Source: Amoebidium appalachense (Eukaryota > Ichthyosporea). Taken from it: a stretch of 51,195 nt of DNA. The DNA lies in NCBI GenBank assembly GCA_963693365.1, contig CAVNZM010000030.1:1-51195 (forward strand), written 5' to 3'. The position numbers were made by a program, and so were the translations under genes. Every line of letters begins with the position of its first letter. Positions within the stretch are counted from its first letter, which is position 1. The notes under the pieces are model-generated. The model saw only the letters and a program-made list of their open reading frames with translations, searched no databases and had not been told where the DNA came from. Positions 38,588 to 47,762 of this stretch are shown here, piece by piece.

Positions 38588-39274
38588 ATGCATATGCAAT
38601 GGGGATAATATTGTTTCCCGCTATTAATAAAAAAAACCACTGTTCTAACTTCCTAAGACCGAACCACTTGTAACACCGACAGTTTCGGTTGTGTGGAACC
38701 CCCCCCCCCCCCCCCCCCCCCCCCCCAACCCCCCCCCCCAACCCACCCACCACCACCTTACCAATATTGAGGTGTACACTGCCCCCACATCCCCAACTGT
38801 GTGCTGAATATCCCGTGCTAGGAAACCAATAACGTGAAAGTAACACATGCCGCATGTGGGTAGTTATTGAAAAAACCAATAATGTCTAGGTAACATACTA
38901 TGTACATATACTATGCTACGAAGGGGGTTCTATACGAGCTACAACGTTGTGTTTTTTTCGTGTGACCCTCGTACTCCAGGGGCACATTCACCATCCCCCC
39001 CATAAACTTTGTGGTAAAGTTCTCGTGCTAGAAGCTGTTCTGTGGGTAGTTATTGAAAAAACGAATAATGTCTAGGTAACACATGTACATATGCTATGCT
39101 ACAAGGGGGGTTCTATTCGAGCTACAATGTTGTGTTTTTTTTGTGTGACCCTCGTACTCCAGGGGCACATTCACCATCCCCCCCATAAACATTGTGGCAA
39201 ATCTCTCGTGCTAGAGGCTGTTCTGTGGGTAGTTATTGAAAAACCAATAATGTCTAGGTAACGTATGTACATAT
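38588..39274 (+). repeat. Satellite array 2 with duplicated left flank
   Basis: 38588-38880 repeats the flank of array 1. Monomers start at 38912 and 39095, and the next monomer is split by the retrotransposon insertion at 39275. One copy of the target site CATAT is 39270-39274. Confidence 0.92.
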
Positions 39275-39884
39275 TGTAAACATCTGTACACGCCGTACAT
39301 GTTTACTATTACGAATATACTGTACATATCATAGTGATCACGTAGATATTGTGTACATATGATCAGATCAATATCACACGCGACAGCCGCGGGCTGCGGC
39401 TCACGACTGAGCCGCGGCGCCGGCAATATGCAGTGGCCGTGCAGTCAGTATGAACCAATAGAATTCGAGAACCGCTAGGATAGGAATGCAAGTCTCATCC
39501 ACTACGGAGGCGACATCTATAGCTAAACGAACGGAACCAATAAGGAAATCAGACCCAGTTGCATAAACCTAAACGGGCTTAAGTATTGACCAATCATTTG
39601 CCACAAAGTTATCCTTTTAGTTAGCTTCATGTTATTGGTGCACTGTGTGCACATAAAGACGACCGCACTCTTCTGACTGGTCAGAAGTCACGAAGGCATC
39701 AATGCCACCCATCCAGATGATCCGGAACCTGGGGGCTATATAAACAAGCCGTCCCAGTACGGGGGATCACTCTGAACGAGCACATTAAATAGTAACCTGG
39801 CCGCGTGTGCCTTACTACCCGTTCTCTGTCTTTATTCTGATTCAGTTGTTCTCTGCCTTATCCCAACTAGTTCAACTGTTTACA
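39275..39884 (+). repeat. 5' LTR, 610 bp
   Basis: Starts TGTAAACATCTGTACACG and ends CAACTGTTTACA. TATATAAA at 39737-39744 is the likely promoter TATA, with transcription expected about 30 bp later. ATTAAA at 39784-39789 could serve polyadenylation. Compared by eye with 47153-47762, I see no difference. Confidence 0.96.
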
Positions 39885-39885
39885 T

Positions 39886-39903
39886 TGGCGACCGCGCAGT
39901 TCC
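39886..39903 (+). other. Primer-binding site
   Basis: TGGCGACCGCGCAGTTCC begins 2 bp after the 5' LTR. The TGG start matches the CCA end of a tRNA. I cannot name the tRNA from memory. Confidence 0.75.
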
Positions 39904-39936
39904 AGAATCTCACATCTTTCAAGAATCTCTTCAACC

Positions 39937-41818
39937 ATGGCGGGCGAATTTGACGACTACCCTGTACTCTCGGACAATGAAAGCAAACTGACACGTGACA
40001 CCAAGAAGCCTACCGCAGTCAAACCGCCGCCCCCAACGCAGAAGAAAGCCAAGACTCCGGGGCAGGGCACGAAAACACTCCCCACCCCTCCCCCTACACA
40101 GCCTCGTGCTCCCCAGAAACCGAACACGATCACAAAACCCAACACACACACGAACACAAAGGCAACTACGAAGCCCACTGGCAACGAACAAACGAAGCCC
40201 AACGAAAGCACGAAACCCAAAGACAAAACGAAGCGCAACGAACACACGAAAACCAACGAACATACGAACACCAACGAACACACGAACACCAACAAACACA
40301 CGAACGAACTTCAAGTAGCAACGAAGGAAAAAACGAAACAAGACCGGGACACTGCCACAGCTCTGGCAGAGGTGCGGGGCCGTGTTCTCTCCAAGTTCTA
40401 TCGTGTTGAAACTCTGAGACGTGCCATTCAAACTGCAATCGATGCTGGGCGGCCTGTGATGGACCTCGAAGCTGATGTCGCGCAGATTTACAGTGAGATT
40501 TCGCAGATGGAAGACACCACACTGTCTAGAATGTTGTGCACGTCCGCGAAATGGTCTGAGTTGGAGCGGGAAGCACAGTTGGTGGCTGAGGCACGTGTGA
40601 AAAATACGACGGTGCCCACCACCCCCCGTCCTCCCCCACCCACCACAGGCAAGAAGCCTTTGTCCCCGGTCCCATCTGGGTGCACTGATCCCAAGGTAAT
40701 TGCACCTCCCGCACCCCCCACTAAATTTACATATAAGGATGTGCTTGCGCGCACACTCAGCTACACTGATTCTGATGCTGAAAATGAAGAAAAACACGAA
40801 CAAAGTTACGAAGACACACCCACAAACGAAAACGAACACATGACTGCGAAAGTGCATGAAGAAGATCACTTCGACCAGCCTAAAGCACCCGTATTTAACG
40901 AAATCCCCCTTGCAGGATCCCCTCTGGCGTCTGCAGGTGGACTGGCAGGCACGCCAAGTCGCCCGAGAGGCTCTGATGTCAGCACAGGCTCAGGAGGTAA
41001 GGCTGGGTCTATATTGAACAAGCACTTTGCAGAGCACGAAAAACTGTGGTTGCACCCTCTCCGCCAGTTGCATGCATCCGAATACGGCCCCATCTTGGCT
41101 GCATTGAAACTACCAGAATACAAGGGTGACTTGCAGGATAAATGCACGGTGATTGAATGGCTGCACGAATTTTCCCAGCAGATGTTTTGCATTGCAGGGG
41201 TCCCCCCCACACTTGCTGTTCGCTGGGCGGTGCAGTGCTTTCCTCTTGCTTCCCCCGCCCGTGTGTGGTACACGAATTTTACCAGGACACAGGGAGAACT
41301 CACGTTTGATGCATTTGCACATGCACTAGTTACGAAATTTCACGACCAGCGTGTGCAAGAGGCACTAACAGACAATGGGAGAAAATGTAAAGTTTACATT
41401 TTGGGTCGGTTCGTATGGTCCTCCAGCGGACTATGAGAGTCCGCCTGGACTCTGAGAGTCCTGTCTTTTTTAACCTTCTACACGCACGTGCAGCCCCCGT
41501 TCGGGAAATTTCATGAAAAATCTTGCTTTGTCAATATTCTTATGCCGGTAAAACACCCCTGTTGTGACGTCACAACCAAAAATGTAAACTTTATAATTTC
41601 TCCCATTGTCTGTTGCACTCAGTGCCGAATTAAATGCACTCAAACAAGGCAAGCAAAAGGTGGCCGAATTTGCAAGCAGGCATGCGCGTTTGTGGGCACG
41701 TGTGTACCCCCTTAAGTCTGAGGCACACCAAATTTTGGATTTGTCTCACCGATTGGGTGGGGAAGACGAACAAGAATTTCGCAAATATCAACTCAAACAC
41801 GAAAAGAAGAAGAATTGA
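39937..41818 (+). pseudogene. gag: gag (capsid part), interrupted by a MITE
   Basis: ATG at 39937 sits in a good context (ACCATGGCG). Residues of about 20-135 are a Pro/Thr/Lys/Asn/Glu low-complexity tail built on repeated NEHTNT words. A capsid-type helical region follows (about 355-480, including a WAVQCF..FDAFAHAL stretch). At 41367 a 248-bp MITE with GCACT target duplication enters and the frame ends inside it at 41436. Capsid coding resumes after 41619 and ends at 41818. Removing one target copy and the MITE leaves the capsid reading frame uninterrupted, so the break is secondary. Confidence 0.85.
41367..41614. mobile_element. 248-bp MITE with terminal inverted repeats
   Basis: The ends AACAGACAATGGGAGAAA and its inverse extend to about 35 bp of inverted repeat with 2-3 mismatches, running into AAAGTTTACATTTT. 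The flanking direct repeat is GCACT (41362-41366 and 41615-41619). There is no ORF inside. The 5-bp duplication and short ends do not let me name the parent superfamily. Confidence 0.9.
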
Positions 41819-42186
41819 CCCTGTCTGGAGTTGTTGCCTATCTCGCAGAAAAAGAAAGAGACAGGCACACACGAACCCCATCCACCATTCTAACACAGAA
41901 ACCCCCCACAAAACAGCAACCCGGTGGTGGATCTGGTGCCAGCGAGAAGCCGTCTATTTTTTCGCGCATGGGCACCACCCCCTGCAACCGTGGGTGCAAG
42001 TACGGCAGCCACGCCGAAGGCAAGACGTGCCCGGCCCTCAAATTCGAATGCCACTCCTGCAAGCAGAAGGGGCACTTTGGGGGGTCACCAATTTGCCCCA
42101 AGTACGACCCCAACTTTAAGAAGGGAACCCGCAAGGCAGAGATTGAGGCTAATCGGGCCAAGTTCAAGAGAGCACGTGTAGAATAG
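41815..42186 (+). CDS. gag: Gag nucleocapsid region with zinc knuckle
   Basis: A frame different from the capsid part overlaps its end by a few bases. It holds CNRGCKYGSHAEGKTC and a CHSCKQKGHFGGSPIC knuckle of CX2C-H-C type, then a basic tail, as in Ty3/gypsy nucleocapsids. It has no ATG at its start, so it is either reached by frameshifting in the run of A/G at about 41798-41815 or was separated from capsid by an indel. Confidence 0.75.
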   Translation: MTLSGVVAYLAEKERDRHTRTPSTILTQKPPTKQQPGGGSGASEKPSIFSRMGTTPCNRGCKYGSHAEGKTCPALKFECHSCKQKGHFGGSPICPKYDPNFKKGTRKAEIEANRAKFKRARVE

Positions 42187-42298
42187 GAAGGCGGGCAAGG
42201 GACTGGTCTCTCCCCAGTAGAACATAATGTATTTGATTTAATAGCAGAGCTGGAACTGTGTTCCCCTCTGGCAGATAAATTGCAAAATAAATCTACTG

Positions 42299-45097
42299 GT
42301 GCGGAAATTTCTGTTGTCTCGGAGCCCTCCCACGAATCTGCATGTGCCCCACCCCCCCCACGAACAGTTACCCCCGTGTACTGACCCCCCCATGCACACG
42401 CACACCCCGCCCCCGCGCAAAAAGAAAAATGTGCATTTTGCTGACCGTGTGCACTCCTCCATTGCAGAACCACGGCATGAAAATGCCACTGTGTGCACAT
42501 TAACCCACGAAAATAAATGCACAGCCACACTTGCGCGAATGTATGTGCATGGGAAGCTAGTCACAGTAGTTGTCGACTCTGGTGCTAGCCATAGCTGTAT
42601 AAGCACAGCATTTTACGAATCTCTCCCTGTAGTGGCAAGAAAACGAATTCAGCATGTTCCTAATTTTAGTGTACTGGATGCACAAAGTAACGAAATGACA
42701 TGCCAAGGAAGTATATCTCTCACTCTCGCCATTCCCAACGAATCTGCTCTAGTGGTGCACAGATGGCATGTGATTGATAATCTACCATATGATGCCTTAT
42801 TAGGTGTTGATTTCATGGGGCCACAACAGGGACGAATTGATTACGGTGCTGCAGAACTTTCGTTCATGTATGCTAAGGGAAATCGCAGGTGCAGTATTCC
42901 GGTGTGGTGGTTGCGTGGGAGTGCGGAGGAGACAGCTGTTTCTCGCGTATTAATTACCACCACAGGTATTCACCTCCCGGTAGATGCGTCAAATATCGCA
43001 ACGTGTAAAATAAAACTCGCTGCCGGCGCACCACCACCACGAACTTTAGACTGTTGTATGGGCACAGTGGTTCCATGTGGTCCACTTAATTCACGGGCTT
43101 ACACAACAGCATGCAGTGTCACCAGTTTAGCTCGAATTTCGAATAACGAACCCCCCCTCTCCACTAGCGAAGAAAGTGTGATCGAGGACGAATACGAATG
43201 CAAGGTGTTGTTGACTAACACATCGGACCATCATGTGTACCTAGGCCCTGGTACGGAGGTGGCCATGTTTATTCCCTTGCAATCAGATGACACTGTTACT
43301 CTTTTAGCACGTCCACACTCCGGTAATGGAACCAGGAGGGCGACAACCCCACACCCTGGCCATCCATTAGGTACCTCTGCTAAAACGAACTTTTCTTCGC
43401 AGGAATCAACCGAAGAACCCACCGAACACGAACCACACACTTTCCAGGCGGCTACTAATATTAACGGTAGTATTAAGGTGTGTGAACGGAGTAAAATTAT
43501 GAATATGAGTACGAAAGAGAACACCACACAGCGCAGTTCCACGAAAATGAATGGTTTTGGTAATCCAGCACGAACAAAACCAGAGGTAGGGCCACCTACT
43601 ATCGAAGCAGCAGATGGGGCACCATCTACCACTGCACTGGAGGATACGAATAATTTACGAAAGCGTACGCACGAATGTACCTCCGACGGGGAAGCCGCCA
43701 CAGACGACGACTTGCCTTTTGGGGTCAAACCTCCAGAAGAATACGACATGCCTGGAACTCCCCCAGACCAACGGAAACCGTTGGCGAAACGGATACGAAA
43801 ACTGCTTAAGAAATGGAAGCATGTGTTCTCTGCACACGACAACGACTTTGGTTTGAGTACCTTAGACGAACTGTCGATCGAAGTAACTACCACCATACCA
43901 CAGTACCGCAGGCCCTATAACATCCCACATCACCTTCGCGATAGCCTACACAAACAAATTCAAAATTGGGTAGAGTTTGGAGTGATTGAGCCTGCGTCCA
44001 GCCCTTACTCCGCTCCGATGGTGTTGGTGGCGAAAAAGGACGGGTCTTTAAGAGTCTGCATTGATTTTAGAATGCTGAACTTGATTACGAAGAAAGACGG
44101 TTACCCTTTACCACGAATTGACATGGCTCTGGGTATGCTCAGAGGTGCCCGCGTGTTTTCCGCACTTGATTTAAACGGTGGTTACCACCAAGTCAAAGTA
44201 GCCGATAACGACAAAGAAAAACTTGCATTTACCACCCCCTGGGGGCAGTATCAATTCGCACGCGCACCTTTTGGAGTAAGTAACATGCCTGCTGTCTTTT
44301 CAAGGATGATGAACCGTGTATTCGCTGGTATGCTGTGGACACATGTACTCATATATCTCGATGATATATTAGTTATGTCACCCACTATCGAAGAACATTT
44401 TGGGCATTTAGATTCATGTTTTTCCCGGCTCTGTGATGCAGGATTAAAACTGAAAGGCAGAAAATGCTCTTTGTTCATGGAAGAAGTTGGCTATTTAGGC
44501 CATCGCGTATGCCCGGATGGTATTAAGGTAGACCCAGAAAAAGTGGCAGCAATAAAGAATAAAAGCTACCCACAAAATTTATCTGAGCCACGAAGTGACC
44601 TCGGGTTATTTTCATATTATCGAATATTTGTGGACGATTTCAGCCATACGGCTGAACCACTCACGCGAATGCTGGGCACCTCGAAGGAGGATTCAGAATT
44701 ACTAAAACGAATTCACGCAAAAATGCCCCCCTCTACGAAACCCGCCAAACGCAACGGCAGCGCAAAACAACGAAAAGACGAAGCAAAAAATTTGCACGCC
44801 GATTCTGCAGCTATTTTGGCCACGAAAAAGAAAGCACAGAAAAATGCTGCATGGGTGTGGGGTACGGAACAGGAGAAAGCATACGATACCCTTAAGAATG
44901 CGTTAATTAATGCACCTGTGCTTGCTCACCCCGATTTCACCAAACCTTTTATTGTTGACTCAGATGCTTCACAGTATGCTCTGGGCGCAGTGATTTCGCA
45001 GGTAGGTGATGACGGCAAAGAACGACCCATAGCTTATGTAGCAGAACACTCTCTAAGAGTGAACGAAATTATGCGGCGAATAAAAGGGAAGCCTTAG
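42299..45097 (+). CDS. pol: pol N-terminal part: protease, reverse transcriptase, start of RNase H
   Basis: The aspartic protease shows VVVDSGASHS (active Asp about residue 93). The RT includes RVCIDFRMLN, the GGYHQVKV region, FARAPFGVSNMP and YLDDIL (Asp 688/689). The connection domain and RNase H first motif DSDASQYALG (Asp about 887) follow. A Thr/Glu-rich linker separates protease and RT (about 330-480). The frame ends at 45097 just after SLRVNE, before the expected NYAANKRE motif, because about one base is missing near 45069-45073. Confidence 0.93.
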   Translation: MRKFLLSRSPPTNLHVPHPPHEQLPPCTDPPMHTHTPPPRKKKNVHFADRVHSSIAEPRHENATVCTLTHENKCTATLARMYVHGKLVTVVVDSGASHSCISTAFYESLPVVARKRIQHVPNFSVLDAQSNEMTCQGSISLTLAIPNESALVVHRWHVIDNLPYDALLGVDFMGPQQGRIDYGAAELSFMYAKGNRRCSIPVWWLRGSAEETAVSRVLITTTGIHLPVDASNIATCKIKLAAGAPPPRTLDCCMGTVVPCGPLNSRAYTTACSVTSLARISNNEPPLSTSEESVIEDEYECKVLLTNTSDHHVYLGPGTEVAMFIPLQSDDTVTLLARPHSGNGTRRATTPHPGHPLGTSAKTNFSSQESTEEPTEHEPHTFQAATNINGSIKVCERSKIMNMSTKENTTQRSSTKMNGFGNPARTKPEVGPPTIEAADGAPSTTALEDTNNLRKRTHECTSDGEAATDDDLPFGVKPPEEYDMPGTPPDQRKPLAKRIRKLLKKWKHVFSAHDNDFGLSTLDELSIEVTTTIPQYRRPYNIPHHLRDSLHKQIQNWVEFGVIEPASSPYSAPMVLVAKKDGSLRVCIDFRMLNLITKKDGYPLPRIDMALGMLRGARVFSALDLNGGYHQVKVADNDKEKLAFTTPWGQYQFARAPFGVSNMPAVFSRMMNRVFAGMLWTHVLIYLDDILVMSPTIEEHFGHLDSCFSRLCDAGLKLKGRKCSLFMEEVGYLGHRVCPDGIKVDPEKVAAIKNKSYPQNLSEPRSDLGLFSYYRIFVDDFSHTAEPLTRMLGTSKEDSELLKRIHAKMPPSTKPAKRNGSAKQRKDEAKNLHADSAAILATKKKAQKNAAWVWGTEQEKAYDTLKNALINAPVLAHPDFTKPFIVDSDASQYALGAVISQVGDDGKERPIAYVAEHSLRVNEIMRRIKGKP

Positions 45098-45099
45098 GT

Positions 45100-47088
45100 G
45101 TGTATTGGGCTGTGTGCAAAGCATTTCGCGCTTACACCTATGGGGCTCCTTTCTTGTTACGAACCGACCACTCCAGCTTGACGCGCATTCTGTCTACCGG
45201 CGATGCACCGGAACCTGTTGTTGCAGGCTGGCAAATGGCGCTTTCCGCATACACATACGAAATTCAGCACAGGGCGGGCAAACACCACAGCAATGCTGAT
45301 GGACTCTCTCGGCCATCTAAAGAAAATGCGCAACCAGGACCCGAAGATACTGAGCTGACATACCCCTCACTGATCGGCACAGTCTCGGGCTCGTCCACGG
45401 TGTTTGCGGTAACAAGCTCCGCCGCAGCGACAGCGCAGGCACAAGCTGCCACCCACCCACCCCCAGCTGAACCCACGAAACCTAATACCACGCCGCCAGA
45501 ATTTATTCCCCCAAAAGCGGATGGACGAATGCCCACCTATGAACAGTATGTGTCAGCACAGAAGGCTGATAAACACATTGCGAAAGTCAGGGCCTACCTG
45601 GAAAAAGCACCGGGCTACGAATTATTTGGCAACGAAATCGCGATGGAAGCTAGTCGCTGCACCATAGACAATGACCTTGTGTATGTGTGGGTCCTAGAAC
45701 AGCGTGGCCCCCGCAAACCCAGCAAGGAACCACGAATTTGGGTGCCGTCTACGCTTGTGCGCCTCGTTTTGGCCGCATGTCACGACGCCCCAACCGCAGG
45801 TCACCTCGACGCAGCACGCACCTTCCACCGTGTTACCCAGATAGCATGGTGGCCACGTGTATGGCAAGACTCGGTGCAGTGGGTAACCACATGCAAAGCC
45901 TGTCAATACCGGAAGACACCCCGAATGCAAAAGAAACTACGAATTCACGATGGTTTTATCCCCACCTATCCCTTTCAATACGTGTCTATGGACATTACTG
46001 AGATGCCTACGAAATCTGATCTCAGAGTTTCCCTGTTGGTGTTTCTCGACCTCTTCACTCGCTGGCCGGAAGTGATTTTATTTCACAAAACACCCACAGC
46101 CGAAGATGTGGCAAAGGCATTCGAAGACTCCATCTACTGCCGTCACGGTCGTCCGGAATTTTTAGTATCAGACAACGGCGCGAATTTGGCAGCTATGTTG
46201 GTCACAGATGTCTGTCGAGTGTTGGCTACAAAACGAATTTTTGCAAGTCCCTACAGCCCCCAGACCAATGGTGCCGTAGAGCGATTCAATCGCACACTTA
46301 AGAATATTCTTGCCACTCTCGTGCAGGATAAACACCACGAATGGATTGACTACTTACCGCAAGTACTGTTTTCCTACCGCACCGCCTACCACTCTTCCTT
46401 GGGGGACACGCCATTCTTCATGCTTTATGGCAGAGATCCGGTCGAGCCCCCCCGCCCCCCAATTGCGCCTTCATGTGGGATGGAGACGGAGGAATACCGT
46501 CGAGAACTACTGCAACGAGTGCAGTATGCCCGGCAAACAGTCACACGAATTATGTCTGAAGCTGCCCGTCGTAGTAAAATCACGGCTAACAAAAATGCTC
46601 GTGAACCCACAGAACTCGAGGGTCTGGTGTTGAAAGCAGTCACAGACTCCACCACCGACCACAGTCTACCCACGGCACTCAGACCTAAATGGGAAGGTCC
46701 GTATCGCGTCCTGCGGCGCGTTACCGACGCCCCCATGTCTTACGAAATTCAGCGGGTTGGGTCAACGGACACCGTTCGAGCACACGCACGTCACTTGAAG
46801 CCGTATTTTCCCCGTGACGACGTTGATATGACGCCAGCCGACTCTGGTCCGCAAGATTCACCCACCCCCACCTTCGAAGTGGCAAAAATTATTGCCCACA
46901 AGTACGACTCGGCAACTGCCCAAGCCCTTTACAAAGTTCGTTGGAAAGGGTACACGGCTAAGAACGACACCTGGGAACCTCACTCCGGCCTGCAAGACAC
47001 AGCCGCAGGAGCACTCACAGACTACCTAGGTACTTTGGTGGCCGGCCCTGCCAGCCAGCCCGCACGAAAGAAGCGCCGACGTCGCTAA
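45100..47088 (+). CDS. pol: pol C-terminal part: RNase H end, integrase, chromodomain
   Basis: Opens with the rest of RNase H (YWAVCKAF, TDHSSLTR). Integrase has an HHCC region (CHDAPTAGHLD ... CKACQ) and a DDE core at Asp 298 (SMDITEM), Asp 358 (VSDNGAN) and Glu 394 (VERFNRTL), with the usual 35-residue spacing between the last two. A C-terminal chromodomain (about 592-645: KIIAHKYDS, YKVRWKGYT, DTWEP) would direct integration to marked chromatin. The protein ends in a basic KKRRRR tail. The codons upstream of 45100 in this frame carry the NYAANKRE motif, showing continuity with the preceding pol ORF. Confidence 0.93.
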   Translation: MYWAVCKAFRAYTYGAPFLLRTDHSSLTRILSTGDAPEPVVAGWQMALSAYTYEIQHRAGKHHSNADGLSRPSKENAQPGPEDTELTYPSLIGTVSGSSTVFAVTSSAAATAQAQAATHPPPAEPTKPNTTPPEFIPPKADGRMPTYEQYVSAQKADKHIAKVRAYLEKAPGYELFGNEIAMEASRCTIDNDLVYVWVLEQRGPRKPSKEPRIWVPSTLVRLVLAACHDAPTAGHLDAARTFHRVTQIAWWPRVWQDSVQWVTTCKACQYRKTPRMQKKLRIHDGFIPTYPFQYVSMDITEMPTKSDLRVSLLVFLDLFTRWPEVILFHKTPTAEDVAKAFEDSIYCRHGRPEFLVSDNGANLAAMLVTDVCRVLATKRIFASPYSPQTNGAVERFNRTLKNILATLVQDKHHEWIDYLPQVLFSYRTAYHSSLGDTPFFMLYGRDPVEPPRPPIAPSCGMETEEYRRELLQRVQYARQTVTRIMSEAARRSKITANKNAREPTELEGLVLKAVTDSTTDHSLPTALRPKWEGPYRVLRRVTDAPMSYEIQRVGSTDTVRAHARHLKPYFPRDDVDMTPADSGPQDSPTPTFEVAKIIAHKYDSATAQALYKVRWKGYTAKNDTWEPHSGLQDTAAGALTDYLGTLVAGPASQPARKKRRRR

Positions 47089-47140
47089 CTTCCCTCAGCC
47101 TGGTGGTTTACCGTCTCCAGACCATACCACCAGGCTCCCG

Positions 47141-47152
47141 AGAAGGGGGGAG
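47141..47152 (+). other. Polypurine tract
   Basis: AGAAGGGGGGAG lies directly before the 3' LTR, the expected plus-strand primer position. Confidence 0.85.
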
Positions 47153-47762
47153 TGTAAACATCTGTACACGCCGTACATGTTTACTATTACGAATATACTG
47201 TACATATCATAGTGATCACGTAGATATTGTGTACATATGATCAGATCAATATCACACGCGACAGCCGCGGGCTGCGGCTCACGACTGAGCCGCGGCGCCG
47301 GCAATATGCAGTGGCCGTGCAGTCAGTATGAACCAATAGAATTCGAGAACCGCTAGGATAGGAATGCAAGTCTCATCCACTACGGAGGCGACATCTATAG
47401 CTAAACGAACGGAACCAATAAGGAAATCAGACCCAGTTGCATAAACCTAAACGGGCTTAAGTATTGACCAATCATTTGCCACAAAGTTATCCTTTTAGTT
47501 AGCTTCATGTTATTGGTGCACTGTGTGCACATAAAGACGACCGCACTCTTCTGACTGGTCAGAAGTCACGAAGGCATCAATGCCACCCATCCAGATGATC
47601 CGGAACCTGGGGGCTATATAAACAAGCCGTCCCAGTACGGGGGATCACTCTGAACGAGCACATTAAATAGTAACCTGGCCGCGTGTGCCTTACTACCCGT
47701 TCTCTGTCTTTATTCTGATTCAGTTGTTCTCTGCCTTATCCCAACTAGTTCAACTGTTTACA
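47153..47762 (+). repeat. 3' LTR, 610 bp
   Basis: Same length as the 5' LTR and, by eye, the same sequence. The TATA equivalent is at 47615-47622. Confidence 0.96.

Larger units (their letters stand above)
35940..38590. repeat. GATATC-rich block, right
   Basis: AT-rich DNA with well over twenty GATATC hexamers and many ATATC/GATAT half-words, far above chance. A segment of about 165 bp at 36270-36436 recurs at about 37690-37860. The block ends with the 34-bp inverted repeat 38557-38590 and then joins the satellite flank. It contains the RT fragment and tRNA-like sequence listed separately. Confidence 0.75.
39275..47762 (+). mobile_element. Ty3/gypsy chromovirus, full length, coding frames damaged
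   Basis: 8488-bp element with 610-bp LTRs at both ends (TGTAAACA...TGTTTACA) and 5-bp target duplications CATAT at 39270-39274 and 47763-47767. Order: LTR, primer-binding site, gag with zinc knuckle, protease, RT, RNase H, integrase, chromodomain, polypurine tract, LTR. The PR-RT-RH-IN order and C-terminal chromodomain place it among chromoviruses. LTR identity suggests recent insertion, yet gag contains a MITE and pol a frameshift, so this copy should not move by itself. Confidence 0.96.

Noticed and set aside
39931-40869. 312-aa ORF antisense to gag
   Set aside because: A shadow of the low-complexity gag N-terminus; the plus-strand frame has the capsid features and a good start context.
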